Of a stretch of DNA of 64,000 nucleotides, positions 9,750 through 19,275 are shown piece after piece. Below the pieces are notes generated by a model. It searched no databases. It saw nothing but the letters and a program-made list of their open reading frames with translations, and was not told where the DNA came from. The translations under genes and the position numbers were made by a program. Source of the stretch: a virus. Every line of letters begins with the position of its first letter. The stretch's first letter is position 1. The stretch is taken from positions 1-64,000 of the IMG/VR virus record IMGVR_UViG_3300028569_001145. One strand, 5' to 3'.

Positions 9750-11186
9750 ATGAAACAAGGTTATATACCAAAAGACAAAAGAAAGAAAATCTTATTGCTG
9801 TGTGATGACATTAGAGTTCATTCCGGCATCGCGCACATGGGTAGGGAATTGGTTATGAACACCGCCCACCATTACAACTGGGTTAATCTAGGAGGTGCAG
9901 TTAAACATCCGGAGGCCGGTCAAAGGTTTGACCTGTCTGAGGATACCAACAAACAGGCTCAGATTGAAGATTCGTCAGTGATGTTATACCCGACCGATGG
10001 GTACGGGAATCCAGATATCATCCGTCAGTTAATTCAGATGGAAAAACCAGATGCTTTATTTTTGATTACCGACCCTAGATATTGGGTTTGGTTATTCCAA
10101 ATGGAAAATGAAATTAGAAAGCATTGCCCGATTATATATTTGAATATTTGGGATGATTATCCGGCACCGTTGTACAATGAAACATTCTATGAATCTTGTG
10201 ATGCATTGTTAGGTATTTCAAAACAAACCGTCAATATCAATAAATTGGTGTTGGGTTCAAAGTCCGAAGGTAAACTTATTGAGTATGTACCTCACGGTGT
10301 GAATGAGAAGAACTTTCGTCCTTTGTCTAAGGAAGAAAAATCGTCTAGTGAATTTTTGGAGTTTAAAAATCAAATATTCCAAGGAAAGGAATTTGAGTTT
10401 GTATTATTTTTCAATTCAAGAAATATTCGCCGGAAACAGATTCCGGATGCAATCCTGGCCTTTAGGCATTTTGTTGATAGACTTCCTAAGGAACAGGCTA
10501 AGAAATGTCTCTTCCTTCTTCATACCCAACCGGTGGATGAACATGGAACTGATCTACCGGCTGTAATAGACCTACTATGTCCGGAGGAGTATTGTAATGT
10601 ATTCTTTACCGGTGGTATGTACGACCCCCAAAGAATGAATTGGTTATATAATCTAGCCGATTGCCAGATTCTTTTAACCTCGAACGAAGGGTGGGGTTTA
10701 AGTTTGACCGAAGCCTTGCTTGCTGGTCTGCCTATAATTGCCAATGTTACTGGAGGGATGCAAGACCAAATGCGTTTTGTTAAGGATGGTAAATGGGTTG
10801 ACTTTGATGAGGACTTCCCGTCCAATCATCGCGGTACCATTAAGGAACATGGTGAATGGGCATTCCCAGTATTCCCAACATCTCGTTCATTAGTAGGTTC
10901 AGTACCAACACCTTACATCTTTGATGATAGATGTGAACCAGAGGATGCAGCCGATCAAATTGAGGCAGTTTACAACCTAGGTCCTGAGGAAAGACAGAGA
11001 AGAGGTAATACCGGACGTGAGTGGGCTTTAGGTGATGAGGCTGGATTTACATCTGAAAAAATGGGTAACCGTGTAATTGAATACGTTGATGAATTATTTG
11101 ATACTTGGGAACCAAGAGAAAAATATGAATTCATTCTAGCAGGTGATTATAAGAAAAAAGTTTTAAACCATAAATTAATATATTAA
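9750..11186 (+). CDS. Glycosyltransferase, GT4 / GT-B fold
   Basis: 478 aa. The C-terminal Rossmann domain contains NEGWGLSLTEALLAGLPI (about 312-329), the E-x7-E donor-binding motif of GT4 enzymes. The N-terminal half begins KILLLCDDIRVHSGIAHMGREL, an acceptor-side start with a glycine loop. It transfers a sugar from a nucleotide donor to an unknown acceptor. Its stop overlaps the ATG at 11186 (TAATG), the ancestral start of the next glycosyltransferase gene. Confidence 0.88.
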   Translation: MKQGYIPKDKRKKILLLCDDIRVHSGIAHMGRELVMNTAHHYNWVNLGGAVKHPEAGQRFDLSEDTNKQAQIEDSSVMLYPTDGYGNPDIIRQLIQMEKPDALFLITDPRYWVWLFQMENEIRKHCPIIYLNIWDDYPAPLYNETFYESCDALLGISKQTVNINKLVLGSKSEGKLIEYVPHGVNEKNFRPLSKEEKSSSEFLEFKNQIFQGKEFEFVLFFNSRNIRRKQIPDAILAFRHFVDRLPKEQAKKCLFLLHTQPVDEHGTDLPAVIDLLCPEEYCNVFFTGGMYDPQRMNWLYNLADCQILLTSNEGWGLSLTEALLAGLPIIANVTGGMQDQMRFVKDGKWVDFDEDFPSNHRGTIKEHGEWAFPVFPTSRSLVGSVPTPYIFDDRCEPEDAADQIEAVYNLGPEERQRRGNTGREWALGDEAGFTSEKMGNRVIEYVDELFDTWEPREKYEFILAGDYKKKVLNHKLIY

Positions 11187-11230
11187 TGAAACCGTTATTT
11201 GTAATAAGTTGTCCTATTGATACCTACTCT
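11186..11230 (+). pseudogene. Displaced 5' end of a glycosyltransferase gene
   Basis: Fifteen codons, MKPLFVISCPIDTYS, then the frame runs into unrelated sequence at the endonuclease insertion. The same peptide start (KPLFVMSAPVDTYS) reappears at 11885 with different codons in front of the intact gene. This is the original start, left behind by insertion of the endonuclease gene; the TAATG overlap with the upstream gene is preserved. Confidence 0.85.
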
Positions 11231-11251
11231 ATAAGGATTTTAGTAGGGCAA

Positions 11252-11260
11252 CTATTTATA
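11252..11260 (+). promoter_or_regulatory. Late-type promoter box CTATTTATA
   Basis: Eight bases before the endonuclease ATG at 11269; it lies inside the inserted DNA, so it came with the mobile gene. Confidence 0.5.
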
Positions 11261-11268
11261 AATAAAGT

Positions 11269-11892
11269 ATGGGATGTAAAACAGGTAACTACGTATCTTG
11301 TGCTTATTGCACAAAGGAGGTTTATAAATCTAAATGGGAACTACGCAAAGCCACCAGGTACTTCTGCAGCAGAGAATGTGCAAGCAGGGGCCATAGTTTA
11401 TTTTTAACAAAACATGAATACACAAAAATACTATGTCCAGAATGCGGTTCTGAATTTCAGCAACACTGGAAAGGAGCAAAAAAATACTGCTCTACAAAAT
11501 GTGCAGCACGGCACAGCCTTTCTGTTATTAATGCAAAAGAGCCAAAAAAGAGAGGAACTAAACCTGAAAAATTATTTGCAGAGAAGTTGGAGGAGTGGGG
11601 GATTGCTTTTATTTTTCAAAAAAGTTTACCGTGGAAAAAAGGCTGGAAGAAATGGTTTGATTTTTACATCCCGGAATGGAATATGCTCATTGAAGTAGAC
11701 GGTGAATATTGGCATGGCAAAGACATAAAGACTAAAGACTTAAATAAACAACAATGGAATACTCGAAAAAACGACAGGTTAAAAAGCTACCTTGCAAAAA
11801 AACAAAACTACAAACTGCTCCGGGTATGGAGCTTAGAAGTACAAAAACTAACATATGAACAATTAAAAACTTACAATGCAGAATATGAATAA
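11269..11892 (+). CDS. Vsr-like (EDxHD) homing endonuclease with zinc fingers
   Basis: 207 aa. Two N-terminal Cys modules (CAYCTKEV...CSREC and CPECGSEF...CSTKC) precede a nuclease domain with WFDFYIPEWNMLIEVDGEYW, the Asp-containing core of very-short-patch-repair-like homing endonucleases, and a C-terminal YKLLRVWSLEV. It sits inside the beginning of a glycosyltransferase gene and its last codons overlap the replacement ATG (ATGAATAA). Mobile and free-standing; no intron features are seen. Confidence 0.85.
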   Translation: MGCKTGNYVSCAYCTKEVYKSKWELRKATRYFCSRECASRGHSLFLTKHEYTKILCPECGSEFQQHWKGAKKYCSTKCAARHSLSVINAKEPKKRGTKPEKLFAEKLEEWGIAFIFQKSLPWKKGWKKWFDFYIPEWNMLIEVDGEYWHGKDIKTKDLNKQQWNTRKNDRLKSYLAKKQNYKLLRVWSLEVQKLTYEQLKTYNAEYE

Positions 11893-13201
11893 CAAACCCT
11901 TGTTTGTGATGAGCGCGCCTGTGGATACCTACTCAGGGTATGGTGCCCGTTCTAGAGATTTAGCCAAAGCAATCATCCAAACAGATAAGTATGATGTGAA
12001 AATCATACCTCAGAGATGGGGTAATACTCCTTGGAATTTTATTCAAGACCATCAGGAAAAATGGGGCTTTTTAAAAGACCATTTCCTACAACAGCAGTTA
12101 CCAAAACAGCCTGAAATTTGGGCTCAAGTAACTATCCCAAATGAATTTCAGCCAGTAGGTAAATTTAATATCGGCTTTACTGCCGGTATTGAATCTACAG
12201 TATGTGCTGCTGATTGGATTGATGGAATGAATAGAATGAATGTAAACTTTGTTTCTTCTGAACATTCTAAAAAGGTATTTCAAGAATCTTCATTTGAACA
12301 ACGTGATCAAAATACCCAACAGTTGATTCGTACTATTAAGCTTGAAAAACCAGTTGAAGTGTTATTTGAAGGAGCAGACCTGGATGTATACAAGGCATTA
12401 GAATCATCAACAGAATCAGTTAAAACCTTTGATAAACTTGCTAGCATTAAGGAAGACTTTGCTTACCTATTTGTTGGCCATTGGTTAAATGGGGATTTAG
12501 GGGAGGATAGAAAGAATGTTGGATTATTAATTAAAGCCTTCTACGAAACGTTTAAAAATAAGATGAAAAAACCTGCCCTAATACTAAAAGTATCTATGGG
12601 CGGTACCTCTTATTTAGATAGAGAAGAAATGTTGAAACGAATTGCCTTGATTAAAAAGACAGTTAATTCAACTAACCTACCTAACATTTATTTGTTACAT
12701 GGTGAATTCTCTGATGAGGAAATGAACTTACTCTATAATCACCCTAAAGTAAAAGCAATGGTTTCTTTAACTAAAGGTGAAGGATTTGGTAGACCATTAT
12801 TGGAATTTACTTTAAGTAAAAAACCAATCCTAACTACAGGATGGTCAGGCCATATGGATTTTCTAGATCCAGAATATACTACTCTGCTTTCAGGTCAATT
12901 AACTAATGTTCATCCAAGTGCTGCTAACGACTGGTTGTTAAAAGAAGCTCAATGGTTCTCTCCTGATCACGGCCAGGTGGGAAACTCACTAAAAGAACTA
13001 TTTGAAGAATATAAAAAATATATTCCCTTAGCACGTAAACAAGCTCATAAGTCTAAGACTGATTTTTCATTCGATAAGATGAAAGAATTACTAGAAGGGA
13101 GACTAGCAGCATTAGTACCTGAATTTCCTAAAGAGGTTAAACTTCAACTACCTACTCTAAAGAAAATCGAATTACCTAAATTAAAAAAAGTAAATGGATA
13201 A
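11885..13201 (+). CDS. Glycosyltransferase, GT4-like, with a replaced 5' end
   Basis: 439 aa from the ATG at 11885; an in-frame ATG at 11876 adds three residues but lies deeper in the endonuclease gene. The C-terminal domain has TKGEGFGRPLLEFTLSKKPI (about 295-314), the donor-site E-x7-E motif. The N-terminus SAPVDTYSGYGARSRDLAKA is the acceptor-side glycine loop. The first codons differ from those at 11186 although the peptide is nearly the same, so the gene was repaired or replaced on endonuclease insertion. It overlaps the next gene by eight bases. Confidence 0.87.
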   Translation: MNNKPLFVMSAPVDTYSGYGARSRDLAKAIIQTDKYDVKIIPQRWGNTPWNFIQDHQEKWGFLKDHFLQQQLPKQPEIWAQVTIPNEFQPVGKFNIGFTAGIESTVCAADWIDGMNRMNVNFVSSEHSKKVFQESSFEQRDQNTQQLIRTIKLEKPVEVLFEGADLDVYKALESSTESVKTFDKLASIKEDFAYLFVGHWLNGDLGEDRKNVGLLIKAFYETFKNKMKKPALILKVSMGGTSYLDREEMLKRIALIKKTVNSTNLPNIYLLHGEFSDEEMNLLYNHPKVKAMVSLTKGEGFGRPLLEFTLSKKPILTTGWSGHMDFLDPEYTTLLSGQLTNVHPSAANDWLLKEAQWFSPDHGQVGNSLKELFEEYKKYIPLARKQAHKSKTDFSFDKMKELLEGRLAALVPEFPKEVKLQLPTLKKIELPKLKKVNG

Positions 13202-13634
13202 TCTAACTAAATGCAATAGATGCGGAGGGGATGCCTGCTACACCCAGCAGGTGACCCCCCAGCTTAAAACCTACTGGTGCTACGGTTGTGGTTTTATTTC
13301 TAACGATCTTATGAAAGAAGGCGAAGAGTATTTTGCACAACAGACCTCTAACTTACCAGATCTTTACTTAGATCTTCTTTATAAGGATTCTGAAGACCGT
13401 TATTGGATGCCTTCTACGGTTAATATTGAAGATAAAGGAATGATCTTTGCCCAAGGTGTTAACCCGCAAGACTGGCGATGGACAGCAGTTAAAGCAGTTG
13501 AACGATTTGAGGAAGATTTAAAAAAGAATCCAAAAAATAAAGCCAAGTACAAAATGGATATGGTCAATCAAAAACATTTCCATGAAAAAGATTACATGGA
13601 TGCTTTAGATCATATTGGCATCTTTAAAAAATAG
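13194..13634 (+). CDS. Zinc-ribbon protein, 146 aa
   Basis: C7-x2-C10 and C29-x2-C32 form an N-terminal zinc ribbon (KCNRCGG...YWCYGCGF). The rest is helical and charged, with QGVNPQDWRWTAVKAV. Function unknown. Its last codons contain the -33 box for the next gene. Confidence 0.7.
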   Translation: MDNLTKCNRCGGDACYTQQVTPQLKTYWCYGCGFISNDLMKEGEEYFAQQTSNLPDLYLDLLYKDSEDRYWMPSTVNIEDKGMIFAQGVNPQDWRWTAVKAVERFEEDLKKNPKNKAKYKMDMVNQKHFHEKDYMDALDHIGIFKK

Positions 13635-13646
13635 TTCGTATATTTA
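13615..13646 (+). promoter_or_regulatory. Bacteroidota-type promoter
   Basis: TTG at 13615-13617, 21-base spacer, TATATTTA at 13639-13646; ATG at 13651 four bases on. Confidence 0.65.
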
Positions 13647-13650
13647 CTTT

Positions 13651-14277
13651 ATGAAAATCAGTTATGCTGTTACTGTCTGTAATGAAGAGGTAGAACTTCA
13701 AAACTTATTATACCATCTCCTCAGGTTTAAAAAGCCTCAAGATGAAATAGTAATCTTATTTGATTCTAAGAATGGGAGTAAAGGAGTAGAAGAATACCTC
13801 CGATCACATTCAGTAACAGCAGATGCTGGCTTCACCTGGCACTCAGGTGAATTCGATGGTCATTTTGCTGACTGGAAGAATAAACTTAATACCTTATGCT
13901 CAGGTGATTTTATCTTCCAGATTGATGCTGATGAATACGTGATCGGTGAATGCATTGATTTAATGCATGAAATAATAAAAGCTAACCCCGAAGTTGATCT
14001 GTACTATGTTCCTAGAATTAATACCGTAAGCGGCATCACTCAGGAGCATATACAGAAATGGGGGTGGAGGGTTGACGATGGAAAGGTTAACTGGCCTGAT
14101 TATCAGACTAGACTTTATAGAAACTCTTCAGACATTAAATGGAAAAATAAAGTTCACGAAGTAATTGAAGGCTTTAAACAATACTCAGTATTACCAGCAG
14201 TGGATGAGCTGGCTTTAATCCACCACAAGACAATTGAAAGACAAGAAAAACAAAACGCTTACTACACTACATTATGA
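13651..14277 (+). CDS. Glycosyltransferase family 2
   Basis: 208 aa from the ATG at 13651, chosen because it lies just after the promoter; the longer frame would run through the promoter. MKISYAVTVCNEEVELQNLL is the GT2 nucleotide-binding start and FQIDADEYV (about 89-97) the metal-binding DxD. WRVDDGKVNWPDYQTRLYRN resembles SunS/YibD-like GT2 proteins. Overlaps the next gene by four bases. Confidence 0.85.
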   Translation: MKISYAVTVCNEEVELQNLLYHLLRFKKPQDEIVILFDSKNGSKGVEEYLRSHSVTADAGFTWHSGEFDGHFADWKNKLNTLCSGDFIFQIDADEYVIGECIDLMHEIIKANPEVDLYYVPRINTVSGITQEHIQKWGWRVDDGKVNWPDYQTRLYRNSSDIKWKNKVHEVIEGFKQYSVLPAVDELALIHHKTIERQEKQNAYYTTL

Positions 14278-14900
14278 TAGAAAATTATAAAATAACTCAG
14301 GACGGTGTCATTGAACAGATTCACAAAGAACTTTTTAACTACGACCAAGAATATTCAGATAGTAGGTACTCTGTCTTTTCAGACAGGGGTAATATACTTA
14401 ATTTGAGACTCGGTTACGTTATAGGATCGATTGGGAGAATTCCAACCTCTTTACTGGATGTTGGGTACGGCAATGGAGATTTCTTGGAAAGTTGCCGTAA
14501 TCTAATACCTACCCTGTACGGTAATGATATTCAACCAGCATACCCTTTGCAGGAAGGAATTACTTTTGTAGAGAATATAACAGATATAGAAGTGGATGTA
14601 GTTACTTTTTTTGATAGTTTAGAGCATTTCCACAACATAGAATGGGTTAAGGATTTAAAATGTAGTTATGTGGTTATTAGTTTACCATGGTGCACTAATG
14701 GAGAAGATGATGCATGGTTTACTGCTTGGAAGCATAGAAAGCCGAATGAACACCTGTATCATTTTAATGAACATAGCCTACAAGCATTCATGAAGAGACA
14801 AGGTTACGAATTACTAAACTACTGTAATATTGAAGATAAAGTTAAGATTGATGCAAACTTAACCCCTAACATACTTACGGCGTGTTTTAAGAAGATATGA
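14274..14900 (+). CDS. SAM-dependent methyltransferase
   Basis: 208 aa. LLDVGYGNGDFLESC (about 60-74) is motif I that binds S-adenosylmethionine; DVVTFFDSLEHFHN is motif II/post-I of class I methyltransferases of the UbiG/Methyltransf_23 kind. Placed between sugar transferases with four-base overlaps, so a sugar O- or N-methylation is likely. Confidence 0.78.
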   Translation: MIENYKITQDGVIEQIHKELFNYDQEYSDSRYSVFSDRGNILNLRLGYVIGSIGRIPTSLLDVGYGNGDFLESCRNLIPTLYGNDIQPAYPLQEGITFVENITDIEVDVVTFFDSLEHFHNIEWVKDLKCSYVVISLPWCTNGEDDAWFTAWKHRKPNEHLYHFNEHSLQAFMKRQGYELLNYCNIEDKVKIDANLTPNILTACFKKI

Positions 14901-15850
14901 ATAAACTTAATTTATATTCTTTTCATAGGAATATTGCCGATTATAGGTTTGATAATCATAACACTAAGCAACTAATTAGCGAGTTATCAAAAAAATACAT
15001 AGTTAATCAATATGATTTAGACGGAGGAGATGGCTTTATTTTCAATGAAGTCAATATCAACCACGGATCTATTTTAATATTTGAAGATGATAATACCAAA
15101 CAATTTAAGGTATTTGATTTTGGTGATAATCCATACCTAGTTAATGACCTAAAAAACCACCCTAAGTTTGCTAAAGCAGCATTAGGTCAATATAATCCAC
15201 ATTTGTGGAAAGATGACACTAAGGTAGTTCCTGGCACTTACCCGGAGACTATCTGGGATTTTGGCAACCTAAATTACAAAGCTGTTACTGCTTACAGAGC
15301 AGCCAATACTTTAAATTCAAAATTATACTGGAGAGGAAGTTTATATAATAACCCAAACTTAGGGTATGGAACCTACCTAGGAGCTCGAAGAGCAGTAGAA
15401 CTGCTACCTAACCTACTTGGTAATAATTTTTTCTACGGCAACTATCCCATCGATTTTAACTCCTATATTCAAGAAGCTCTTAACTATAAAGTAGCTTTGT
15501 CAATAGGAGGCGGAGGGGGTGTTGTAGGAGCTAGGTGTGGAGATATATGTTTCCGAGATATTGAAATGTTCGGACTAGGTATACCACTACTAAGACCGCA
15601 GTATGTTATAGAGATGCAAGATAGATTGGTACCAGACACTCACTACATTTCAGTAGATGTAGATTTCGATGATTTATTCAAATACAGTGATCATGAACTA
15701 CTGGCAGAGAAAATAGCAGACAAGTACCAGAAGGTTATCAATAATACGGAGTTTTTAGAATACATTTCCAGTAACGCAAGAGACTGGTATTGTCGTAATG
15801 TAGCACCTCCTAGCATCACAAGTAGAATATTAAAAGCTTTAGATTTATAA
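14897..15850 (+). CDS. Putative glycosyltransferase, GT90/CAP10-like
   Basis: 317 aa. LYWRGSLYNNPN and the C-terminal FGLGIPLLRPQY, then HYISVDVDFDDLFKYSDHE..., are reminiscent of CAP10/GT90-type enzymes. A glycine run ALSIGGGGGVVGARCGD lies at about 200-216. The family call is tentative; position in the cassette supports a sugar-transfer role. Confidence 0.5.
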   Translation: MNKLNLYSFHRNIADYRFDNHNTKQLISELSKKYIVNQYDLDGGDGFIFNEVNINHGSILIFEDDNTKQFKVFDFGDNPYLVNDLKNHPKFAKAALGQYNPHLWKDDTKVVPGTYPETIWDFGNLNYKAVTAYRAANTLNSKLYWRGSLYNNPNLGYGTYLGARRAVELLPNLLGNNFFYGNYPIDFNSYIQEALNYKVALSIGGGGGVVGARCGDICFRDIEMFGLGIPLLRPQYVIEMQDRLVPDTHYISVDVDFDDLFKYSDHELLAEKIADKYQKVINNTEFLEYISSNARDWYCRNVAPPSITSRILKALDL

Positions 15851-15851
15851 A

Positions 15852-16649
15852 ATGAACAATTTACTTATAGGAGCAATAAGTGCTAACTACTCTGTTAAAG
15901 ATATTGAGAATTGGGTCAAGACATCCAACTTTGAAGATACTAAGAGAGCGCTCTACCTATACAACGGAGATGAAAACTCACCCTTAGTGTCGTACCTAGC
16001 TGAAAATAATGTTGATGTTTACCTTCCACAGGTTAACTTCTTTGGAGAATCGCAGGATGAGTTTTTAACAGATACTGGAAGAGTAACTCCGGAGAGTTCT
16101 TATAACTTAGTCCATAATGTTCGGTTTTTGCATATTGCTAATTTCCTGAGGGATTCTAACTACGGGAAAGTTTTTATAACAGACGTTAAAGATGTTATAT
16201 TTACTCAATCACCTTTCCCTAGAGTACCTAAAGAAGGAATTATAGCAACAGGAGAGGTTATTAAATATAAAGACCATGCATGGAACTTAGAACACCTCTA
16301 TACCAATTTAGGGTTCTTAGGATTAGATTTGGTACAGGAGGAAGTTTTGAACGTTGGAGTCTTTGGAGGAGGGAAAGAGGATGTTGAAGCTCTATGTAAA
16401 GACATCTATTTAATGTCCTGCGGTAAATTTAAAGTTGCCGATCAGACTTCTTTTAACTATCTTACGAGAAATTCTTACAAACATAAGACAGTCTTTACTA
16501 CCCTGGAAGATAAATTTGCAATTCACTTGCATGTTATTAAAGAAGGGGCAGTTAAGTTTGATCTGAACAATTTAAAAGATTACACAATTATTCACCAGTA
16601 CGATAGATTTGGAGATGAAATACTCAATTATTATACCCTACCGCAATAG
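15852..16649 (+). CDS. Putative nucleotide-sugar transferase (GT-A like)
   Basis: 265 aa. VRFLHIANFLRDSNYGKV then FITDVKDVIFTQSPF (about 106-120) is the acidic motif of GT-A enzymes that handle hexose donors (GT8/GT34-like or DUF616-like). NVGVFGGGKEDVEAL and the Asp-Gln pair VADQTSFNYL also fit. Overlaps the next gene by about 35 bases. Confidence 0.6.
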   Translation: MNNLLIGAISANYSVKDIENWVKTSNFEDTKRALYLYNGDENSPLVSYLAENNVDVYLPQVNFFGESQDEFLTDTGRVTPESSYNLVHNVRFLHIANFLRDSNYGKVFITDVKDVIFTQSPFPRVPKEGIIATGEVIKYKDHAWNLEHLYTNLGFLGLDLVQEEVLNVGVFGGGKEDVEALCKDIYLMSCGKFKVADQTSFNYLTRNSYKHKTVFTTLEDKFAIHLHVIKEGAVKFDLNNLKDYTIIHQYDRFGDEILNYYTLPQ

Positions 16650-17343
16650 AGAGGAGCATTTGGAAGTTTTACTTCCAAGATTGCAAGATAAGTTCGCCGA
16701 CAAGGATTATGAAATTATAATCTCAGAACAAGGTAACGAAGATAACTTTCAGATTGCTATTGTAAATAATATAGGCTTTAAAGAAGCAACAGGGGATGTT
16801 ATTATCTTACATCAGGTAGATTATTATCCTGCTGATGATCTAGATTATACTTTCACCGGAACAGCTACCTTAATGGGGGCAAAAGCATTCTTCTTGGATA
16901 AAGATAATGCAAGCCTTAGACCTGAACATGATATCCCAGGAGGTTATAGAAGCTTCTCTCAAGCAATCGATCCTAACTTCTACGGAGGAGTTGTGATGAT
17001 GTCAAGACAGCAATTCAAGACTATTAACGGCTTGAATCCCTTATATAGAGGATGGGGCAACGAAGATGAGGACCTTAGAGAAAGACTAAGATGGGCTGGC
17101 ATTCCTGTAATAAGACAATCAGAAGGTACTTATTTTTGTCTGTACCATAATGATAATGGAGCAATTCATCTAAAACCAGAGCAGCATCAAAAAGATTTTT
17201 ATGAAGGTAAAATGTTATACCAAAGAGCTTATGAGTACAGACATGTTGGGTATGATAATATTGAATATACTTTAGAGGAGATACCAACAGAGTTACCAAA
17301 TGTAAAATGGGTTAAATCAGACAATTATAAAATAAATTTATGA
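16615..17343 (+). CDS. Galactosyltransferase-like protein, GT7 family
   Basis: 242 aa from the ATG at 16615. MKYSIIIPYRNREEHLEVLL is the GT7 start; FYGGVVMMSRQQFKTINGLN and YRGWGNEDEDLRERL (about 120-158) match the GGV..F..ING..N..WGWG.EDDD core of beta-1,4-galactosyltransferases and chondroitin-type enzymes. The GWGxED catalytic motif is intact. GT7 enzymes are typical of animals and capsule-forming bacteria, so phage carriage is notable. Confidence 0.82.
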   Translation: MKYSIIIPYRNREEHLEVLLPRLQDKFADKDYEIIISEQGNEDNFQIAIVNNIGFKEATGDVIILHQVDYYPADDLDYTFTGTATLMGAKAFFLDKDNASLRPEHDIPGGYRSFSQAIDPNFYGGVVMMSRQQFKTINGLNPLYRGWGNEDEDLRERLRWAGIPVIRQSEGTYFCLYHNDNGAIHLKPEQHQKDFYEGKMLYQRAYEYRHVGYDNIEYTLEEIPTELPNVKWVKSDNYKINL

Positions 17344-17717
17344 AAGTAGAAATATCAGACGGCGAATTACTAGACAAAATCAGTATCCTACAAATTAAGT
17401 TAGAGCGCATCTCAGATGAAAGTAAGTTAATTAACATACAAACTGAGTATACCGCATTAACTGAGGTAGGAGCTAAGCTGTTACAAGACGGGCAAGTTTT
17501 TAATTTATATAAAAAGGTTAAAGAAGTGAATGAAGTACTTTGGAATTTAGAAGACGGTATCCGGATGAAGGAAAAAACTAAAGCTTTCGATCAGGAGTTT
17601 ATTCACCTAGCAAGAGAAATTTATAAAACAAACGACAGGAGAGCAGAGGTGAAAAAAGAAATTAACTTATTAACTGGTTCCATATTTGTAGAAGAAAAAT
17701 CCTATGAACAGTACTAA
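17340..17717 (+). CDS. Small helical protein, DUF6165-like
   Basis: 125 aa, mostly helical. The start EISDGELLDKISILQIKLERI resembles a small family (I believe DUF6165) found beside glycosyltransferases in bacteria. Function not known. Four-base overlap with the previous gene and 14 with the next. Confidence 0.6.
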   Translation: MKVEISDGELLDKISILQIKLERISDESKLINIQTEYTALTEVGAKLLQDGQVFNLYKKVKEVNEVLWNLEDGIRMKEKTKAFDQEFIHLAREIYKTNDRRAEVKKEINLLTGSIFVEEKSYEQY

Positions 17718-18594
17718 TTGTCTGGTAGTAACTTTTGGCTTTTTTGGAGATATTATCTTTGCAACATCTTTAGCTGAAAAGCTAAAAAAGCAAGGATATT
17801 CTCAGGTGGACTACCTGATTGGCTTTCCGCAGGTAGCTCAGTTAGTTGAAAATAATCCTAATATAGATAAAGTACTAATATCACAGCACCCAGGTCCTAA
17901 ACCCTATTATTCTTTGGACTTAACACATTATACAAGAGTCATTGAACTAGGTCCTTTAGACTATAAAATTACCCCTTGTGCACAATATCAGCAACAGGCA
18001 GGGCTAGGTGATCTATCCTCACATTACAAAATATACACCACTCCGGAATACGATGCAGTCGCTGAACAAGTAATCGAAGAGCTTAGAGCAACTTACAATA
18101 AGCCGGTTCTTGCCCTTATGACTAATTGGCAACCAAAGACTTACCTTTTTACTCCTGAGCAGTACAAAGCAGGTATTGATGTTCCTAACTTAGGGTATGG
18201 TGGAGCACATAGAGATATACAATATATCGTAGATGAGTTACAGGAACATTTTACTCTATACCCGGTGGGTGTAGGTGAAGCAAATCAACAACAGACCCTG
18301 CACCTACCTGATGAAGATCAAAAATCACTTCTTTTTGAAGCTTCAATAATGAAGTATTGTGATGCTTTTGTCGGAACAGATGGAGGGTTAGCTACAATCG
18401 CTGCCGGGGTTGGAACTAAGACAGTTATTACAGGTGATTTTAATTTACAGCTTTATGGATGGAATGGAGTGTTAAAAAAGATTCAACATCCACGTCTAGG
18501 TCCTAGAGAGTATTTTGGCGATCCTCATATTGTTCTAGACCCGTACCTAACTGATCATGAAGTTACACAAGAATTAATAAAAACATTACTATGA
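17704..18594 (+). CDS. GT9-like glycosyltransferase (heptosyltransferase fold)
   Basis: 296 aa. FGFFGDIIFATSLAEKLKKQ is the N-terminal G-x-GD loop of ADP-heptose transferases; the C-terminus FVGTDGGLATIAAGVGTKTV is the donor-binding loop with Asp-Gly. No signal peptide. The real donor sugar cannot be told. Confidence 0.75.
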   Translation: MNSTNCLVVTFGFFGDIIFATSLAEKLKKQGYSQVDYLIGFPQVAQLVENNPNIDKVLISQHPGPKPYYSLDLTHYTRVIELGPLDYKITPCAQYQQQAGLGDLSSHYKIYTTPEYDAVAEQVIEELRATYNKPVLALMTNWQPKTYLFTPEQYKAGIDVPNLGYGGAHRDIQYIVDELQEHFTLYPVGVGEANQQQTLHLPDEDQKSLLFEASIMKYCDAFVGTDGGLATIAAGVGTKTVITGDFNLQLYGWNGVLKKIQHPRLGPREYFGDPHIVLDPYLTDHEVTQELIKTLL

Positions 18595-19253
18595 GACATA
18601 CAACTTTTTTAGACACTAAACTATACCTACATCCAGAGGGTGATGTAGTCTGCGACAATATTGCCAGGGGAACACCGGCAGAAGAACATCTAGTACACTA
18701 CTTTAAGAAGTTTATTAAACCTACAGATATTATTGTGGAAGGTGGGGCATATGTAGGGTTACATACCGTTAGGTTTTCACAACTTGCTTATGAAGGGCAT
18801 GTATACTCTTTTGAAGCAAGTAAAAGAAACTATGATTTAACTTCTAAAACATTGAACGATAATAATATTACAAACGTCTCTCTATACAATAAAGCACTTT
18901 ACTCAACAGTAGGGAACATTTATCTAGCAGAAAGCTGGACTCCGGATCAAGATTCAGTCACAAATACACCAACCGGTAAGGAGGTTGAATGTGTATCTAT
19001 TGATAGTTTAAATTTAGCAAAAGTAGACTTTATAAAGTTAGATATTGAAGGAGGTGAATTAGAAGCTTTGAAGGGAGCAATCAATACTATTAAAGCTCAT
19101 CAGCCTATTATAACTTTTGAATATCTAAAACACTTAAACCACCCAAGTCCTATAGGTATTTTAACAGAGTGTAATTATAGTGTTTACCAAATAGAAAACC
19201 ATTGGGACTATGTTGCAATCCCAGCGAATAGTGTTTATGAAACTACCCTATGA
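18591..19253 (+). CDS. FkbM family methyltransferase
   Basis: 220 aa. DIIVEGGAYVGLHTVRFSQL (motif I, about 45-64), VYSFEASKRNYDLTSKTL and FIKLDIEGGELEALKGA (about 147-163) are hallmarks of FkbM O-methyltransferases. Overlaps its neighbour by four bases. A second FkbM gene is at 21396. Confidence 0.88.
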   Translation: MRHTTFLDTKLYLHPEGDVVCDNIARGTPAEEHLVHYFKKFIKPTDIIVEGGAYVGLHTVRFSQLAYEGHVYSFEASKRNYDLTSKTLNDNNITNVSLYNKALYSTVGNIYLAESWTPDQDSVTNTPTGKEVECVSIDSLNLAKVDFIKLDIEGGELEALKGAINTIKAHQPIITFEYLKHLNHPSPIGILTECNYSVYQIENHWDYVAIPANSVYETTL

Positions 19254-19275
19254 TTCAAGAAACAGTGTAAATAAA

